Below are positions 1-7,272 of a DNA stretch of 46,611 nt, one piece after another; positions within the stretch are counted from its first letter, which is position 1; each line of letters starts with the position of its first letter. Both the position numbers and the translations under genes were made by a program. Where the stretch lies: positions 1 to 46,611 of the forward strand of contig CALWUO010000012.1 of the NCBI GenBank assembly GCA_944384745.1, given 5' to 3'. The notes beneath the pieces were generated by a model that saw only the letters and a list, made by a program, of their open reading frames with translations, searched no databases and was not told where the DNA came from. This DNA comes from an uncultured Butyricicoccus sp. Lineage in GTDB: Bacteria > Bacillota > Clostridia > Oscillospirales > Butyricicoccaceae.

Positions 1-858
1 TTTAGAGCTATGGGCTGGAAAGCTCCTAAATATGCACATACTGCACAGCTTATGAAAATTGATGAGGAAACAGGCGGCAAACGTAAGTTATCCAAACGTA
101 AAGACCCAGAGCTTGCACTAACTTTCTATGCTAAACAGGGTTATCCAGCGGCTTGTGTACTTGAATATCTGATGACACTTTTAAATTCTAATTTTGAAGA
201 ATGGCGTCGTGCAAATCCTGAACTTTCTATGAATGATTTTCCATTCTCTACAAAAAAGATGAGTGGTTCAGGTGCGTTATTTGATATTGATAAACTGCAT
301 GATGTTTCTAAAAATGTTATCTCTCATATGAAAGCTGAGGAAGTTTATAATCAGGTAGATGCTTGGAGTAAAGAGCATGACCCAGAATTTAATGCACTCT
401 TTACCAAAAATAAAGAACAAAGTATAGCATTTTTACAGATTGGCAGAGGTGGAAAAAAACCTCGTAAAGATATAGCAGTTTGGACTGATGTAAAACCTTA
501 TATGGACTTTATGTTTGATGAGCTGTTTAATCCAGACTATACAATGCCTGAGCGTGTAAGTAAAGAAGATGCAGTTTCTATGCTTGCTGATTTTGCTCAG
601 ATGTTTGATGAAAATGATACTCCAGATGGTTTCTTTGATAAAATGAAAACAATAGCTGAAAAACATGGCTATGCGGCTGAAACTAAAGCTTATAAGCAAA
701 ACCCAGAACAATATAAGGGTGCTGTTGGTGATGTGTCAATGGTTATCCGTATTGCGGTTGCTGGTCGCCAAAATGCACCAGACTTACAAAGTGTAATGCA
801 GATTATGGGAAAAGATATGGTTTTAAAGCGTTTAGAGGCTTGTAAAAACGCACTATAA
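1..858 (+). CDS. gltX: Glutamyl-tRNA synthetase, 3' part (5' end outside window)
   Basis: This frame is open from the first base, so the gene begins upstream of the window; the ATG at 10 is internal. The visible 285 residues are the C-terminal half of a class I glutamyl-tRNA synthetase, which charges tRNA with glutamate in the cytoplasm. The class I signature KLSKRK (the KMSKS loop that holds ATP) lies about 27 residues into the ATG-10 frame, and the rest is the helical anticodon-binding part. glnS follows 26 bp downstream on the same strand, so the two are probably one operon. Family assignment is firm. Whether the enzyme charges tRNA-Glu only or also tRNA-Gln cannot be told from this part; a glnS beside it suggests it need not mischarge tRNA-Gln. 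Confidence 0.9.
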   Translation, partial: FRAMGWKAPKYAHTAQLMKIDEETGGKRKLSKRKDPELALTFYAKQGYPAACVLEYLMTLLNSNFEEWRRANPELSMNDFPFSTKKMSGSGALFDIDKLHDVSKNVISHMKAEEVYNQVDAWSKEHDPEFNALFTKNKEQSIAFLQIGRGGKKPRKDIAVWTDVKPYMDFMFDELFNPDYTMPERVSKEDAVSMLADFAQMFDENDTPDGFFDKMKTIAEKHGYAAETKAYKQNPEQYKGAVGDVSMVIRIAVAGRQNAPDLQSVMQIMGKDMVLKRLEACKNAL

Positions 859-884
859 TTTAAATTAGGGGAGAATATAAAATT

Positions 885-2546
885 ATGATGGAAGATGTAA
901 ATAATTTTCTAACTGAAATTATTGATGCAGATATAGCGGCTGGGCTTTCTGAGCAAATTCACACCCGCTTTCCACCAGAACCAAATGGTTATTTGCATAT
1001 TGGCTCTGCTAAGGCGATTTATATTAACTGGTCTATCGCTAAAAAATATAATGGTAAATTTAATCTTCGTTTTGATGATACAAACCCAGTGCGTGAAGAT
1101 GATGAATATGTACAGTCAATTCAAAAAGATATCGCTTGGTTAACTGGTGAACAACCAAATGGCGGTATTTTCTATGGTTCTGATTATTTTGAAACATGTT
1201 ACGATTGTGCAGTTGCACTGATTAAAGCGGGCAAAGCTTATGTTTGTGATTTAACTCAGGAAGAAATGCGTGCTCAACGTGGTACACTGACACAAGCTGG
1301 TCAAAACAGTCCATATCGTGACCGTTCAGTTGAGGAAAACCTAAAATTATTTGAGGGCATGAGAAATGGTGAATTTGCAGACGGTTCTAAAACTCTTCGT
1401 GCAAAAATTGACATGTCTTCACCTAATATGAATATGCGTGACCCTGCTATTTATCGTATTGTTAGAGCTCATCACCATAGACAAGGCGATAAGTGGTGTA
1501 TTTATCCACTTTATGATTTTGCACACCCAATTCAAGACGCTATTGAGGGCATAACACATTCTATGTGTTCTATTGAATTTGAAAACCATCGTCCACTTTA
1601 TGAGTGGGTTGTGGATAACTGTCCACTTCCACACCACCCAAAACAACGTGAATTTGCAAGACTTAATGTTACTCATACTGTTATGAGCAAGCGTTATCTG
1701 CGTGAACTTGTATTTGAAAATTATGTCGAGGGCTGGGACGACCCTCGCATGCCAACTCTTTGTGGTATGCGTCGTCGTGGTTATACTCCAAGCTCAATTT
1801 TAGATTTTGTAAAACGTGCAGGAATTGCAAAGGCTAATTCACTTGTTGATATTAGATTGCTTGAACACTGTATTCGTGAGGAGCTTAATGAAACTGCACT
1901 TCGTAGAATGGCAGTCACTGAGCCTATAAAACTTGTTATCACTAACTATCCAGAGGATAAAGTGGAATATTTTGAAATTCCAAATAATCCAAGAGATGAA
2001 AATGCTGGTACTCGTAAAGTTCCATTTACAGGAACTATTTATATTGAAAAGAGCGACTTCGCAGAAGTTCCGCCTCCAAAGTTCCAGAGATTAAAGCCAG
2101 ATGGTGAAGTTCGTCTTATGGGTGCTTATATTGTTAAGTGCAATGAGATTATCAAGGACGAAAATGGCGAAATAGTGGAAATCCGTTGTACTGCTGACAT
2201 TGAAACTGCAAACGGTATGCCAGCAGATGGTAGAAAAGTTAAAGGTACTATTCACTGGGTATCTGCTAAACATGCTATTGATGCATCTTGCTATTTGTAT
2301 GATTATTTGTTCTCTGTTGAAGATACAAATGATGTACCAGAAGATAAAAGCTATTTGGATTATTTAAACCCTAATTCTCTTGTTAAACTAGAGGGTTGTA
2401 AGTTAGAACCATCTATCGCAGATGTTCCAGTTGGTACTAGAATGCAGTTTGTTAGAATGGGTTATTTTATTAAAGATAGTGAAAATAGATTTAATAGAAT
2501 TGTGACTTTAAAAGATAGCTTTGCAAAAACATTTGCAAATAAGTAA
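885..2546 (+). CDS. glnS: Glutaminyl-tRNA synthetase
   Basis: A 553-residue class I synthetase, the same size as typical bacterial GlnRS, which attaches glutamine to tRNA-Gln using ATP. The HIGH-type motif is PEPNGYLHIGSAKA near residue 32, followed by the Rossmann fold with FDDTNP. The KMSKS-type motif is VMSKR near residue 266, and the beta-barrel anticodon-binding domains fill the C-terminal 200 residues. Two ATGs stand in tandem at 885 and 888; the first is used here because AGGGGAG at 867-873 is better spaced to it. Many Firmicutes lack GlnRS and make Gln-tRNA by transamidation, so its presence beside gltX is informative. A strong terminator follows. Confidence 0.96.
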   Translation: MMEDVNNFLTEIIDADIAAGLSEQIHTRFPPEPNGYLHIGSAKAIYINWSIAKKYNGKFNLRFDDTNPVREDDEYVQSIQKDIAWLTGEQPNGGIFYGSDYFETCYDCAVALIKAGKAYVCDLTQEEMRAQRGTLTQAGQNSPYRDRSVEENLKLFEGMRNGEFADGSKTLRAKIDMSSPNMNMRDPAIYRIVRAHHHRQGDKWCIYPLYDFAHPIQDAIEGITHSMCSIEFENHRPLYEWVVDNCPLPHHPKQREFARLNVTHTVMSKRYLRELVFENYVEGWDDPRMPTLCGMRRRGYTPSSILDFVKRAGIAKANSLVDIRLLEHCIREELNETALRRMAVTEPIKLVITNYPEDKVEYFEIPNNPRDENAGTRKVPFTGTIYIEKSDFAEVPPPKFQRLKPDGEVRLMGAYIVKCNEIIKDENGEIVEIRCTADIETANGMPADGRKVKGTIHWVSAKHAIDASCYLYDYLFSVEDTNDVPEDKSYLDYLNPNSLVKLEGCKLEPSIADVPVGTRMQFVRMGYFIKDSENRFNRIVTLKDSFAKTFANK

Positions 2547-2553
2547 AAATAAT

Positions 2554-2586
2554 GGCTTAGAGCGTTCAAACTCTAAGCCGTTTTTC
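2554..2586 (+). terminator. Intrinsic terminator after glnS
   Basis: A 9-bp stem (GGCTTAGAG / CTCTAAGCC, 2554-2562 and 2571-2579) with an 8-nt loop is followed by GTTTTTCTTT. It closes the gltX-glnS unit and lies between convergent genes. The stem is AT/GC symmetric and could also act on the opposite strand, but the T-run is clearly on the plus side. Confidence 0.9.
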
Positions 2587-2587
2587 T

Positions 2588-3292
2588 TTATTCTTTTATC
2601 ATATTTTTTTCTTTCATTGCTCTTGCAAGATATACAATAGGTGTATCTGCAAGTGATGTAACAATAAAAATCACATAACTACTTAATGCAATAGATACAA
2701 GTGTAGGTATATTATAAGTTCCCCAGAAAGCAAATCCTGTGAAAAGGAGTGTGTTAAGTAACTGTGAGATAAGTGTAGAACCATTATTTCTTAGCCATAA
2801 GAAACGATGATGGTCACCAAACTTTTTATCGGTAAGTTGCCACCAGAAATGATACATATAAACGTCAAACGCTTGAGCAATAGCATAAACTGCAAGTGAT
2901 GCAAACATCATTCTTGGAGTGTTTGAAAAAATAGTCTGGAAAGATGAAAATGCAAAATCACTTTCACTTACTTTATATTGTAACCATGATTGTGATACTA
3001 TAATAAACAATAGAGAAGTTCCAATGCCTATCCAAACCGCTTTTTGTGCGGCTGCTTTGCCTTCTGTTTCTGATAAAATATCAGTAACTAAAAATGTTGT
3101 TGCAAATAAAATATTGCCTAGTGTCATTTCCATACCAAACGCATCAACTAAAAGTAAAACTTCAATATTTGCTGCAATGGTTGCAAACACTGTATAACAG
3201 TACATGCCAGTTTTACCAAATAGCTTATACCATAAAAGCACAGATGCATAAAGTACAATCAGTGATACAATAAGTAAAACTTCATTTGTCAT
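2588..3292 (-). CDS. yhhQ: YhhQ/QPTR-family queuosine precursor transporter
   Basis: A 234-residue polytopic membrane protein with about six hydrophobic segments, of the YhhQ (DUF165, QPTR) family that imports queuosine precursors or salvageable bases (preQ0, preQ1, queuine, depending on subfamily). Family hallmarks are ATTFLVTDILSETEGK near residue 65, the YAIAQAFDVYMYHFW segment in the middle, and WLRNNGSTLISQ near residue 170. It lies 24 bp behind the QueL-like gene, under a preQ1-I riboswitch, which independently supports a queuosine role. The substrate within the family is not visible from the sequence; linkage to a queuosine-cleaving enzyme favours queuine or queuosine as well as preQ1. 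Confidence 0.88.
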   Translation of the reverse strand: MTNEVLLIVSLIVLYASVLLWYKLFGKTGMYCYTVFATIAANIEVLLLVDAFGMEMTLGNILFATTFLVTDILSETEGKAAAQKAVWIGIGTSLLFIIVSQSWLQYKVSESDFAFSSFQTIFSNTPRMMFASLAVYAIAQAFDVYMYHFWWQLTDKKFGDHHRFLWLRNNGSTLISQLLNTLLFTGFAFWGTYNIPTLVSIALSSYVIFIVTSLADTPIVYLARAMKEKNMIKE

Positions 3293-3316
3293 AAAAATAT
3301 TTTCCCCTTTTTTGCT

Positions 3317-4018
3317 TTAGCCTACCCCGAAATCTGTGTTTTCTATCAAAATATCAACACGAGGATTTTCAATATAAAGCGGATAAAGCTCTTTTATAAA
3401 TATTTGCAATACTTCATTATCAGGACGGATATTTGTTGTATTTTCTACCATTAGATTTATGCAGATACGTTCAAAATATTTAAGACCAATTTCTATATCA
3501 TTTTTCATACTTTCAAGAGTTTGACCTTTTATTCCGAAAAGTAAACAACATTCGTCAAATGGTTTGGAGATTATAGCAGGGTCAGATTGTCCTATACCTT
3601 TTATAAGCACTTTTTCTCTAAAATCATAGTCAAATGTTTCTATGCCTGATTTTATCTTTACTGTAACACCTATTTTAAAAAAACGTGCTTTAAATGCTGG
3701 AATTTCTTTTCTGTGTATCCAATGACATTCAAAATGGAGAGTTTTAATTTTCTTGTCTTGACACACTTTTTCTATAAGCTCTATTGTTCTTTCATCAAGG
3801 TCGCAGAAAGAACCTGAATTTATTACCTCTAAATGATTGTATATACCTGTTACCTTGTTAAGCTCTTTAGAATTTAACTCAAAATTTGCATTTTCATCTT
3901 CAGAAAAATCTGTGTGATAATCACAAAATGCACAGCGTTTCCATTTGCAACCTGAGCCACGAAGTAAAACAATTTCACGAGGATTTTTGTCATTTATAAC
4001 AGAATATCGCACCAACAT
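3317..4018 (-). CDS. queL: Radical SAM enzyme, QueL-like queuosine-salvage lyase
   Basis: A 233-residue protein with an iron-sulfur cysteine cluster at C24, C29 and C32 (in GSGCKWKRCAFCDYH) near the start, as in radical SAM enzymes. The cysteine spacing reads CX4CX2C rather than the usual CX3CX2C. Later motifs include VKIKSGIETFDYDFRE and FGIKGQTLESM. Established work on Clostridioides difficile described QueL as a radical SAM lyase that releases queuine from a queuosine nucleoside derivative during salvage. I infer the same role here from overall resemblance, the preQ1-I riboswitch upstream and the YhhQ transporter just downstream. The nucleoside hydrolase partner QueK is not in the window. 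AAGGAG lies 9 nt before the ATG at 4018. A different queuosine-linked radical SAM reaction remains possible. Confidence 0.65.
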   Translation of the reverse strand: MLVRYSVINDKNPREIVLLRGSGCKWKRCAFCDYHTDFSEDENANFELNSKELNKVTGIYNHLEVINSGSFCDLDERTIELIEKVCQDKKIKTLHFECHWIHRKEIPAFKARFFKIGVTVKIKSGIETFDYDFREKVLIKGIGQSDPAIISKPFDECCLLFGIKGQTLESMKNDIEIGLKYFERICINLMVENTTNIRPDNEVLQIFIKELYPLYIENPRVDILIENTDFGVG

Positions 4019-4042
4019 AACATTATCTCCTTAAATCAAAAT

Positions 4043-4067
4043 AAAAAAAGATGCTAAAAATAGCACC
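4043..4067 (-). terminator. Second terminator hairpin in the queL leader
   Basis: Reading the minus strand, a 6-bp stem GGTGCT / AGCATC (4062-4067 with 4050-4055) and an ATTTTT loop are followed by seven Ts. It lies between the first riboswitch-linked terminator and the queL ribosome binding site. Confidence 0.7.
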
Positions 4068-4070
4068 ATC

Positions 4071-4113
4071 AAAAAACCCATGACCTTCAAAAATAAGCTT
4101 TTGACGCATGGTT
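4071..4113 (-). terminator. Riboswitch-linked terminator (expression platform)
   Basis: On the minus strand, directly after the aptamer tail, CCATG (4107-4111) pairs with CATGG (4078-4082). An inner TCAAAA / TTTTGA stem extends the hairpin, and GTTTTTTG follows. This is the likely ligand-controlled terminator of the preQ1 riboswitch. Confidence 0.72.
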
Positions 4114-4156
4114 GTCCTAGTTTTGTTTAAAGACAGGATGGTTACGAACTGTCTGA
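4114..4156 (-). ncRNA. preQ1-I riboswitch aptamer upstream of queL-yhhQ
   Basis: The minus strand has a 6-bp P1 stem AGACAG / CTGTCT enclosing a 12-nt loop with TTCGTAACC. A-rich tail sequence TTTAAACAAAACTAGGA follows. This matches the preQ1-I (class I, H-type pseudoknot) pattern of a short hairpin, a loop with a conserved C, and an AACAAAAC-type tail ending in AGG, very like the Thermoanaerobacter example. It senses 7-aminomethyl-7-deazaguanine. Two terminator hairpins follow before queL, so control is most likely by transcription termination when preQ1 is bound. Confidence 0.87.
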
Positions 4157-4176
4157 TTAAATTGTATTGCTAGAAC

Positions 4177-4204
4177 ATTATAACATGTAAAAAAATAAAA
4201 TCAA
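4177..4204 (-). promoter_or_regulatory. Promoter of the preQ1-queL-yhhQ unit
   Basis: On the minus strand a TTGATT -35 (4199-4204) and a perfect TATAAT -10 (4177-4182) are 16 bp apart. The predicted start falls just upstream of the riboswitch P1 stem. Confidence 0.65.
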
Positions 4205-4276
4205 GAGCAAGTATAAATAAAAATAAAAGTTTATTTGGTAAAATAAAGAAAATAAATGTAAATATCACAAAAATAC

Positions 4277-4305
4277 TTTTCAAAACAAGTAAAATACTGT
4301 ATAAT
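4277..4305 (+). promoter_or_regulatory. Promoter of the phosphohexomutase gene
   Basis: TTTTCA (4277-4282) and TATAAT (4300-4305) are separated by 17 bp, about 50 bp before the chosen ATG at 4360. Confidence 0.6.
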
Positions 4306-4359
4306 ATTTATAAGACAACTGGAGTTTTGTTGTCCAATGATTTTTTAGAGGTGAGTCCA

Positions 4360-6093
4360 ATGTCCAATTATATGAATGAATATGAACGCTGGGTTGCAAG
4401 TGATGCTCTAAATGATAAAGAGCGTGAAGAACTAAAGGCAATTGCTGGCGATGAAGAGGCTATTAAAGACCGTTTCTATGCTCCTCTATCCTTTGGAACA
4501 GCGGGTCTACGTGGTATACTAGGCACAGGCCTTTTCCGTATGAACCGTTTTACTGTTGGTGCAGCTACTCAAGGTTTAGCTAACCTTATCCGTAGCAATG
4601 GTGAAGAGGCTATGAAAAAAGGCGTTGCTATCGCTTACGATTCCCGCCATTTCTCGCCTGAGTTTGCAAAACAAGCTGCTTGCATTTTGGCTGCAAATGA
4701 TATAAATGTAAAGCTATATGATGAGCTTCGCCCAACTCCTGAACTTTCTTTTGCAATTCGCTATTATGGCACTATTGCTGGTATAAATATTACAGCTTCT
4801 CATAACCCTAAAGAATACAATGGTTATAAGGTTTACTGGGAAGATGGTGCTCAGTTGCCACCAGCAGAGGCTGATGTAGTTGCTAAAGAAATGGGTGCAC
4901 TTGATTACTTCACCGATGTTAAAACTATGGACTTTGACAAGGCTCTTAGCGATGGTCTTATTAAGATGATGGACTGGCAGACCGATGAAGCATATCTAAA
5001 ACAAGTTCTTGCAGTGTCAATTAATCGTGATTGTGTAAAACAGGTTGCAGATGAATTTAAACTGATTTATACTCCTTTCCATGGTGCTGGTTATCGTTTA
5101 GTACCTGAGATTTTAAAACGTCTTGGTTATAAGCACATTCTTTGTGTTAAAGAACAAATGGTTATTGATGGCGATTTCCCAACAGTTAAAAGTCCTAATC
5201 CAGAAAACAAAGAGGGCTTTAACATTGCAATCGAAATGGCAAAGCAAAATGATGTTGATTTAATCATCGGTACAGACCCAGATGCTGATAGAACTGGTGT
5301 TGTATTAAGAGATAAAACAGGTGAGTACATAACATTGTCAGGTAACCAAGTGGGCGTATTACTGACAGATTATATTATTCAAGCTAAAAAGCTAACTGGC
5401 ACTATGCCAAAAAATGCGGCTGTGCTTAAATCTGTTGTTACAACTGAAATGGCTCGTGTTGTTGCAGAGAAAAATGGTGTTGCTTGTTTTGACACATTCA
5501 CAGGCTTTAAATTCTTAGCTGAAAAAATTAAGAAATTTGAGGCAAGTGGTTCTCATAGCTATATCTTCGCTTTTGAGGAGTCATATGGCTATTTAGCAGG
5601 TGATTATGCCCGTGATAAGGACGCTGTTACTGCTTCTATGCTTATTGCTGAAATGGCGGCTTATTATCGCACAAAGGGCATGACTCTATATGATGCAATG
5701 CAAACTATGTATGAAAAATACGGCTATTATGCAGAGCAGACCATTTCTATTGTTATGCCAGGTGTGTCTGGCTTAGAGCGTATGCAAGAGCTTATGAAAG
5801 AGCTTCGCACAACTAACCCTCTAACTAAGGTTGGTGAAGATGCAGTCGCTTATGTAAGTGATTTACAGTCTGGTGTGCGTACAGAGCTTGCAACTGGTAA
5901 AACTGAGCAGGTTGAACTTAGCGGACAAAATGTGCTTTATTATGAGCTTGCAGACGGTACAATATTTATTATCCGTCCATCAGGCACAGAACCAAAAGTA
6001 AAAGTTTACATTATGGCTAAGGGTGATAGTAAGGAAAGTGCTGAAAACAAGGTTGAGGCTCTTGTTAAGGCAGCAAAGGAAATTGTAAAATAA
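4360..6093 (+). CDS. pgcA: Phosphoglucomutase/phosphomannomutase (alpha-D-phosphohexomutase)
   Basis: A 577-residue member of the alpha-D-phosphohexomutase superfamily, interconverting hexose 1- and 6-phosphates for glycogen, cell-wall and glycolytic use. All four active-site loops are visible: the phosphoserine loop TASHNPKEYNGYK (S147), the metal loop DPDADR (D306, D308, D310), the sugar-binding loop FAFEESYGY, and the phosphate-binding loop RPSGTEPKVKVY near the C-terminus. FGTAGLRG near residue 45 is typical of the long PgcA-type clade. The frame can be extended to a TTG at 4327, but the ATG at 4360 has the ribosome site AGAGGTGAG directly before it. It is monocistronic, with its own promoter and terminator. 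Substrate preference (glucose or mannose) is inferred from length and clade only. Confidence 0.92.
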   Translation: MSNYMNEYERWVASDALNDKEREELKAIAGDEEAIKDRFYAPLSFGTAGLRGILGTGLFRMNRFTVGAATQGLANLIRSNGEEAMKKGVAIAYDSRHFSPEFAKQAACILAANDINVKLYDELRPTPELSFAIRYYGTIAGINITASHNPKEYNGYKVYWEDGAQLPPAEADVVAKEMGALDYFTDVKTMDFDKALSDGLIKMMDWQTDEAYLKQVLAVSINRDCVKQVADEFKLIYTPFHGAGYRLVPEILKRLGYKHILCVKEQMVIDGDFPTVKSPNPENKEGFNIAIEMAKQNDVDLIIGTDPDADRTGVVLRDKTGEYITLSGNQVGVLLTDYIIQAKKLTGTMPKNAAVLKSVVTTEMARVVAEKNGVACFDTFTGFKFLAEKIKKFEASGSHSYIFAFEESYGYLAGDYARDKDAVTASMLIAEMAAYYRTKGMTLYDAMQTMYEKYGYYAEQTISIVMPGVSGLERMQELMKELRTTNPLTKVGEDAVAYVSDLQSGVRTELATGKTEQVELSGQNVLYYELADGTIFIIRPSGTEPKVKVYIMAKGDSKESAENKVEALVKAAKEIVK

Positions 6094-6107
6094 TAAAAAA
6101 TTACATG

Positions 6108-6138
6108 GGGCAGAGGAAAAACTCTGCCCTATATTTTG
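6108..6138 (+). terminator. Terminator after the phosphohexomutase gene
   Basis: GGGCAGAG (6108-6115) pairs with CTCTGCCC (6122-6129) over a GAAAAA loop, followed by TATATTTTG. Confidence 0.85.
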
Positions 6139-6154
6139 TAAAAAAGGAAATTAT

Positions 6155-6763
6155 ATGAACAATAAAAGTTTTAAATGGATTGTTTGTTTATGTGTTATGT
6201 CTACATTATGGCTTGTATATGCAATCTTAGCGGCAACATTTACATATAATTCAGCATTTCAACCAAATCAAATAATGTGTATAGTTTCAGCAATATATCT
6301 TTTTATTGTATTATTGGTTATTATGGTTGGAAATATATCAAAAGTGCGTATGCTTATGTTTATGACTTCTTTATACTCTATTGGAGTTTGTATAAGAAGT
6401 GTTTTTGGTGTGCTTATTACTATATTGGTTGTAGATAAACCAGAAAATAAATTTTGGTTTGCTATTTTAGATGTTTTAGCACTTCCGTTTACAGGATTTT
6501 ACTATATCGCCTCATTGCTTACATCGCACTTTGTAACAGAAATGTATTGGCTTGGACTTGCATGTATATCAATAATTATACTGTGTTTGTCACTTGTGGG
6601 ATTTATGGCTGTAACAGGTAGAAATAAAAAAATTCAATATAACAATAAAAGACAATATAAAAATAAACAATATATACATGATATGATAAAATTAAAAGAA
6701 CAACAGATAGAAGAAAACAATAAATTTCTTGAAAAAATATCATATGGTGATAAAAAAGATTAA
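6155..6763 (+). CDS. Orphan five-span membrane protein of unknown function
   Basis: I do not recognise this 202-residue protein. It has about five hydrophobic segments (residues 8-30, 40-59, 66-92, 101-122 and 131-154). The roughly 45-residue cytoplasmic-looking tail is very rich in Lys, Asn, Gln and Tyr and likely to be helical. Conserved catalytic motifs, cysteines in pairs and a signal peptide cleavage site are absent. AAAAAGG stands before the ATG, and the gene sits alone between two terminators, so it is either read through from the upstream gene or has a weak promoter. It is noticeably more AT-rich in codon choice than its housekeeping neighbours, which hints at a lineage-specific gene. 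Confidence 0.7.
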   Translation: MNNKSFKWIVCLCVMSTLWLVYAILAATFTYNSAFQPNQIMCIVSAIYLFIVLLVIMVGNISKVRMLMFMTSLYSIGVCIRSVFGVLITILVVDKPENKFWFAILDVLALPFTGFYYIASLLTSHFVTEMYWLGLACISIIILCLSLVGFMAVTGRNKKIQYNNKRQYKNKQYIHDMIKLKEQQIEENNKFLEKISYGDKKD

Positions 6764-6798
6764 ATGCCTTGAAAAAGAAATTCAAGGCATTAGTTTTG
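6764..6798 (+). terminator. Terminator after the orphan membrane protein gene
   Basis: ATGCCTTGAA (6764-6773) pairs with TTCAAGGCAT (6781-6790), followed by TAGTTTTG. The stem overlaps the end of the stop codon. Confidence 0.8.
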
Positions 6799-6868
6799 TC
6801 AGATTGTTAAAAATATAACTTTTAGGGCTTTAAAAGCTTTTTGCAAGAAAACATGCAAAAGTTTGGTT

Positions 6869-6918
6869 AAAATATAAAAACGCAGCTCCAGGCCGCACTA
6901 TTGCACAGCCCCGCTGCG
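6869..6918 (-). terminator. Terminator of the candidate small RNA
   Basis: The nested GC-rich hairpin (6881-6918) is followed on the minus strand by TTTTTATATTTT. The hairpin is the 3' structural part of the RNA itself. Confidence 0.75.
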
Positions 6919-6968
6919 TATTTGACAAATTTAACACTCAGTCAATAACGTTTATGACCGAGCTGATG
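6872..6968 (-). ncRNA. Candidate small RNA of about 97 nt, unknown family
   Basis: Seen on the minus strand: a consensus promoter, then a first hairpin CTCGGTCA / TGACTGAG (6955-6962 with 6937-6944), and an AT-rich linker. A GC-rich terminator hairpin follows: outer stem CGCAGC / GCTGCG (6913-6918 with 6881-6886), inner stem GGCTGTGC / GTGCGGCC (6903-6910 with 6891-6898) and an AATA loop. TTTTTATATT closes it. Several pairs are G-U wobbles on this strand but would be A-C mismatches on the plus strand, so the minus strand is the one under selection. No open reading frame with a ribosome site fits inside. It does not match SRP RNA, tmRNA, 6S or the common riboswitches as I know them. It lies convergent to the membrane-protein gene and divergent from rpsO, so it is a free-standing unit. 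Confidence 0.68.
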
Positions 6969-6974
6969 TATAAA

Positions 6975-7003
6975 ATTATAATCTTTGAAGGGCAATCCTG
7001 CAA
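6975..7003 (-). promoter_or_regulatory. Promoter of the candidate small RNA
   Basis: On the minus strand TTGCAG (6998-7003) and a perfect TATAAT (6975-6980) have the ideal 17-bp spacing. The start would fall near 6968, immediately before the first hairpin. Confidence 0.72.
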
Positions 7004-7119
7004 GGTGAATATTTCATAAAATTTCTATGAATTTTTTGTAAACAAATTTGCAAAATGCATAATTCGACGGCAAATGCAAAATAATGGTAGTAATATAGTT
7101 TTTTATTTAAAAGTTTATA

Positions 7120-7147
7120 TTAAAACTCTTTACAATGTTTTTATAAT
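7120..7147 (+). promoter_or_regulatory. Promoter of rpsO
   Basis: TATAAT (7142-7147) lies 16 bp behind TTAAAA (7120-7125). The stretch 7004-7119 upstream is AT-rich and I see no gene or clear structure in it. Confidence 0.5.
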
Positions 7148-7154
7148 ATGTTAA

Positions 7155-7272
7155 ACTAATTCTAGTTTTGCCCCATGTTTCGTTTTGGGATACAAGGTGT
7201 GTTTAGCACACCGTTTCACCAACCCTTTACGCAGCATGCAGGGGACTACAAATATTATTTTTATGAGGTGAA
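7155..7272 (+). promoter_or_regulatory. Structured rpsO leader, candidate S15 autoregulatory site
   Basis: The approximately 120-nt leader holds a weak CCCA / TGGG hairpin (7172-7189), a perfect GGTGTG / CACACC hairpin with a TTTAG loop (7196-7212), and a CCCT / AGGG hairpin (7223-7243). TTCACC (7215-7220) is complementary to GGTGAA (7267-7272), which includes the rpsO ribosome binding site, so the leader can hide it. Ribosomal protein S15 is known to repress its own mRNA through diverse leader structures in many bacteria. That this leader does so is inference. Confidence 0.5.

Noticed and set aside
4114..4156. preQ1-II or preQ1-III riboswitch
   Set aside because: The element is a single short hairpin with an A-rich tail and is far smaller than those classes; it matches class I.
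6881..6990. 6S RNA, SRP RNA, or a riboswitch for rpsO in this interval
   Set aside because: The conserved sequence cores of these RNAs are not present, and wobble pairing and promoter direction point to the minus strand, away from rpsO. A free-standing small RNA fits better.
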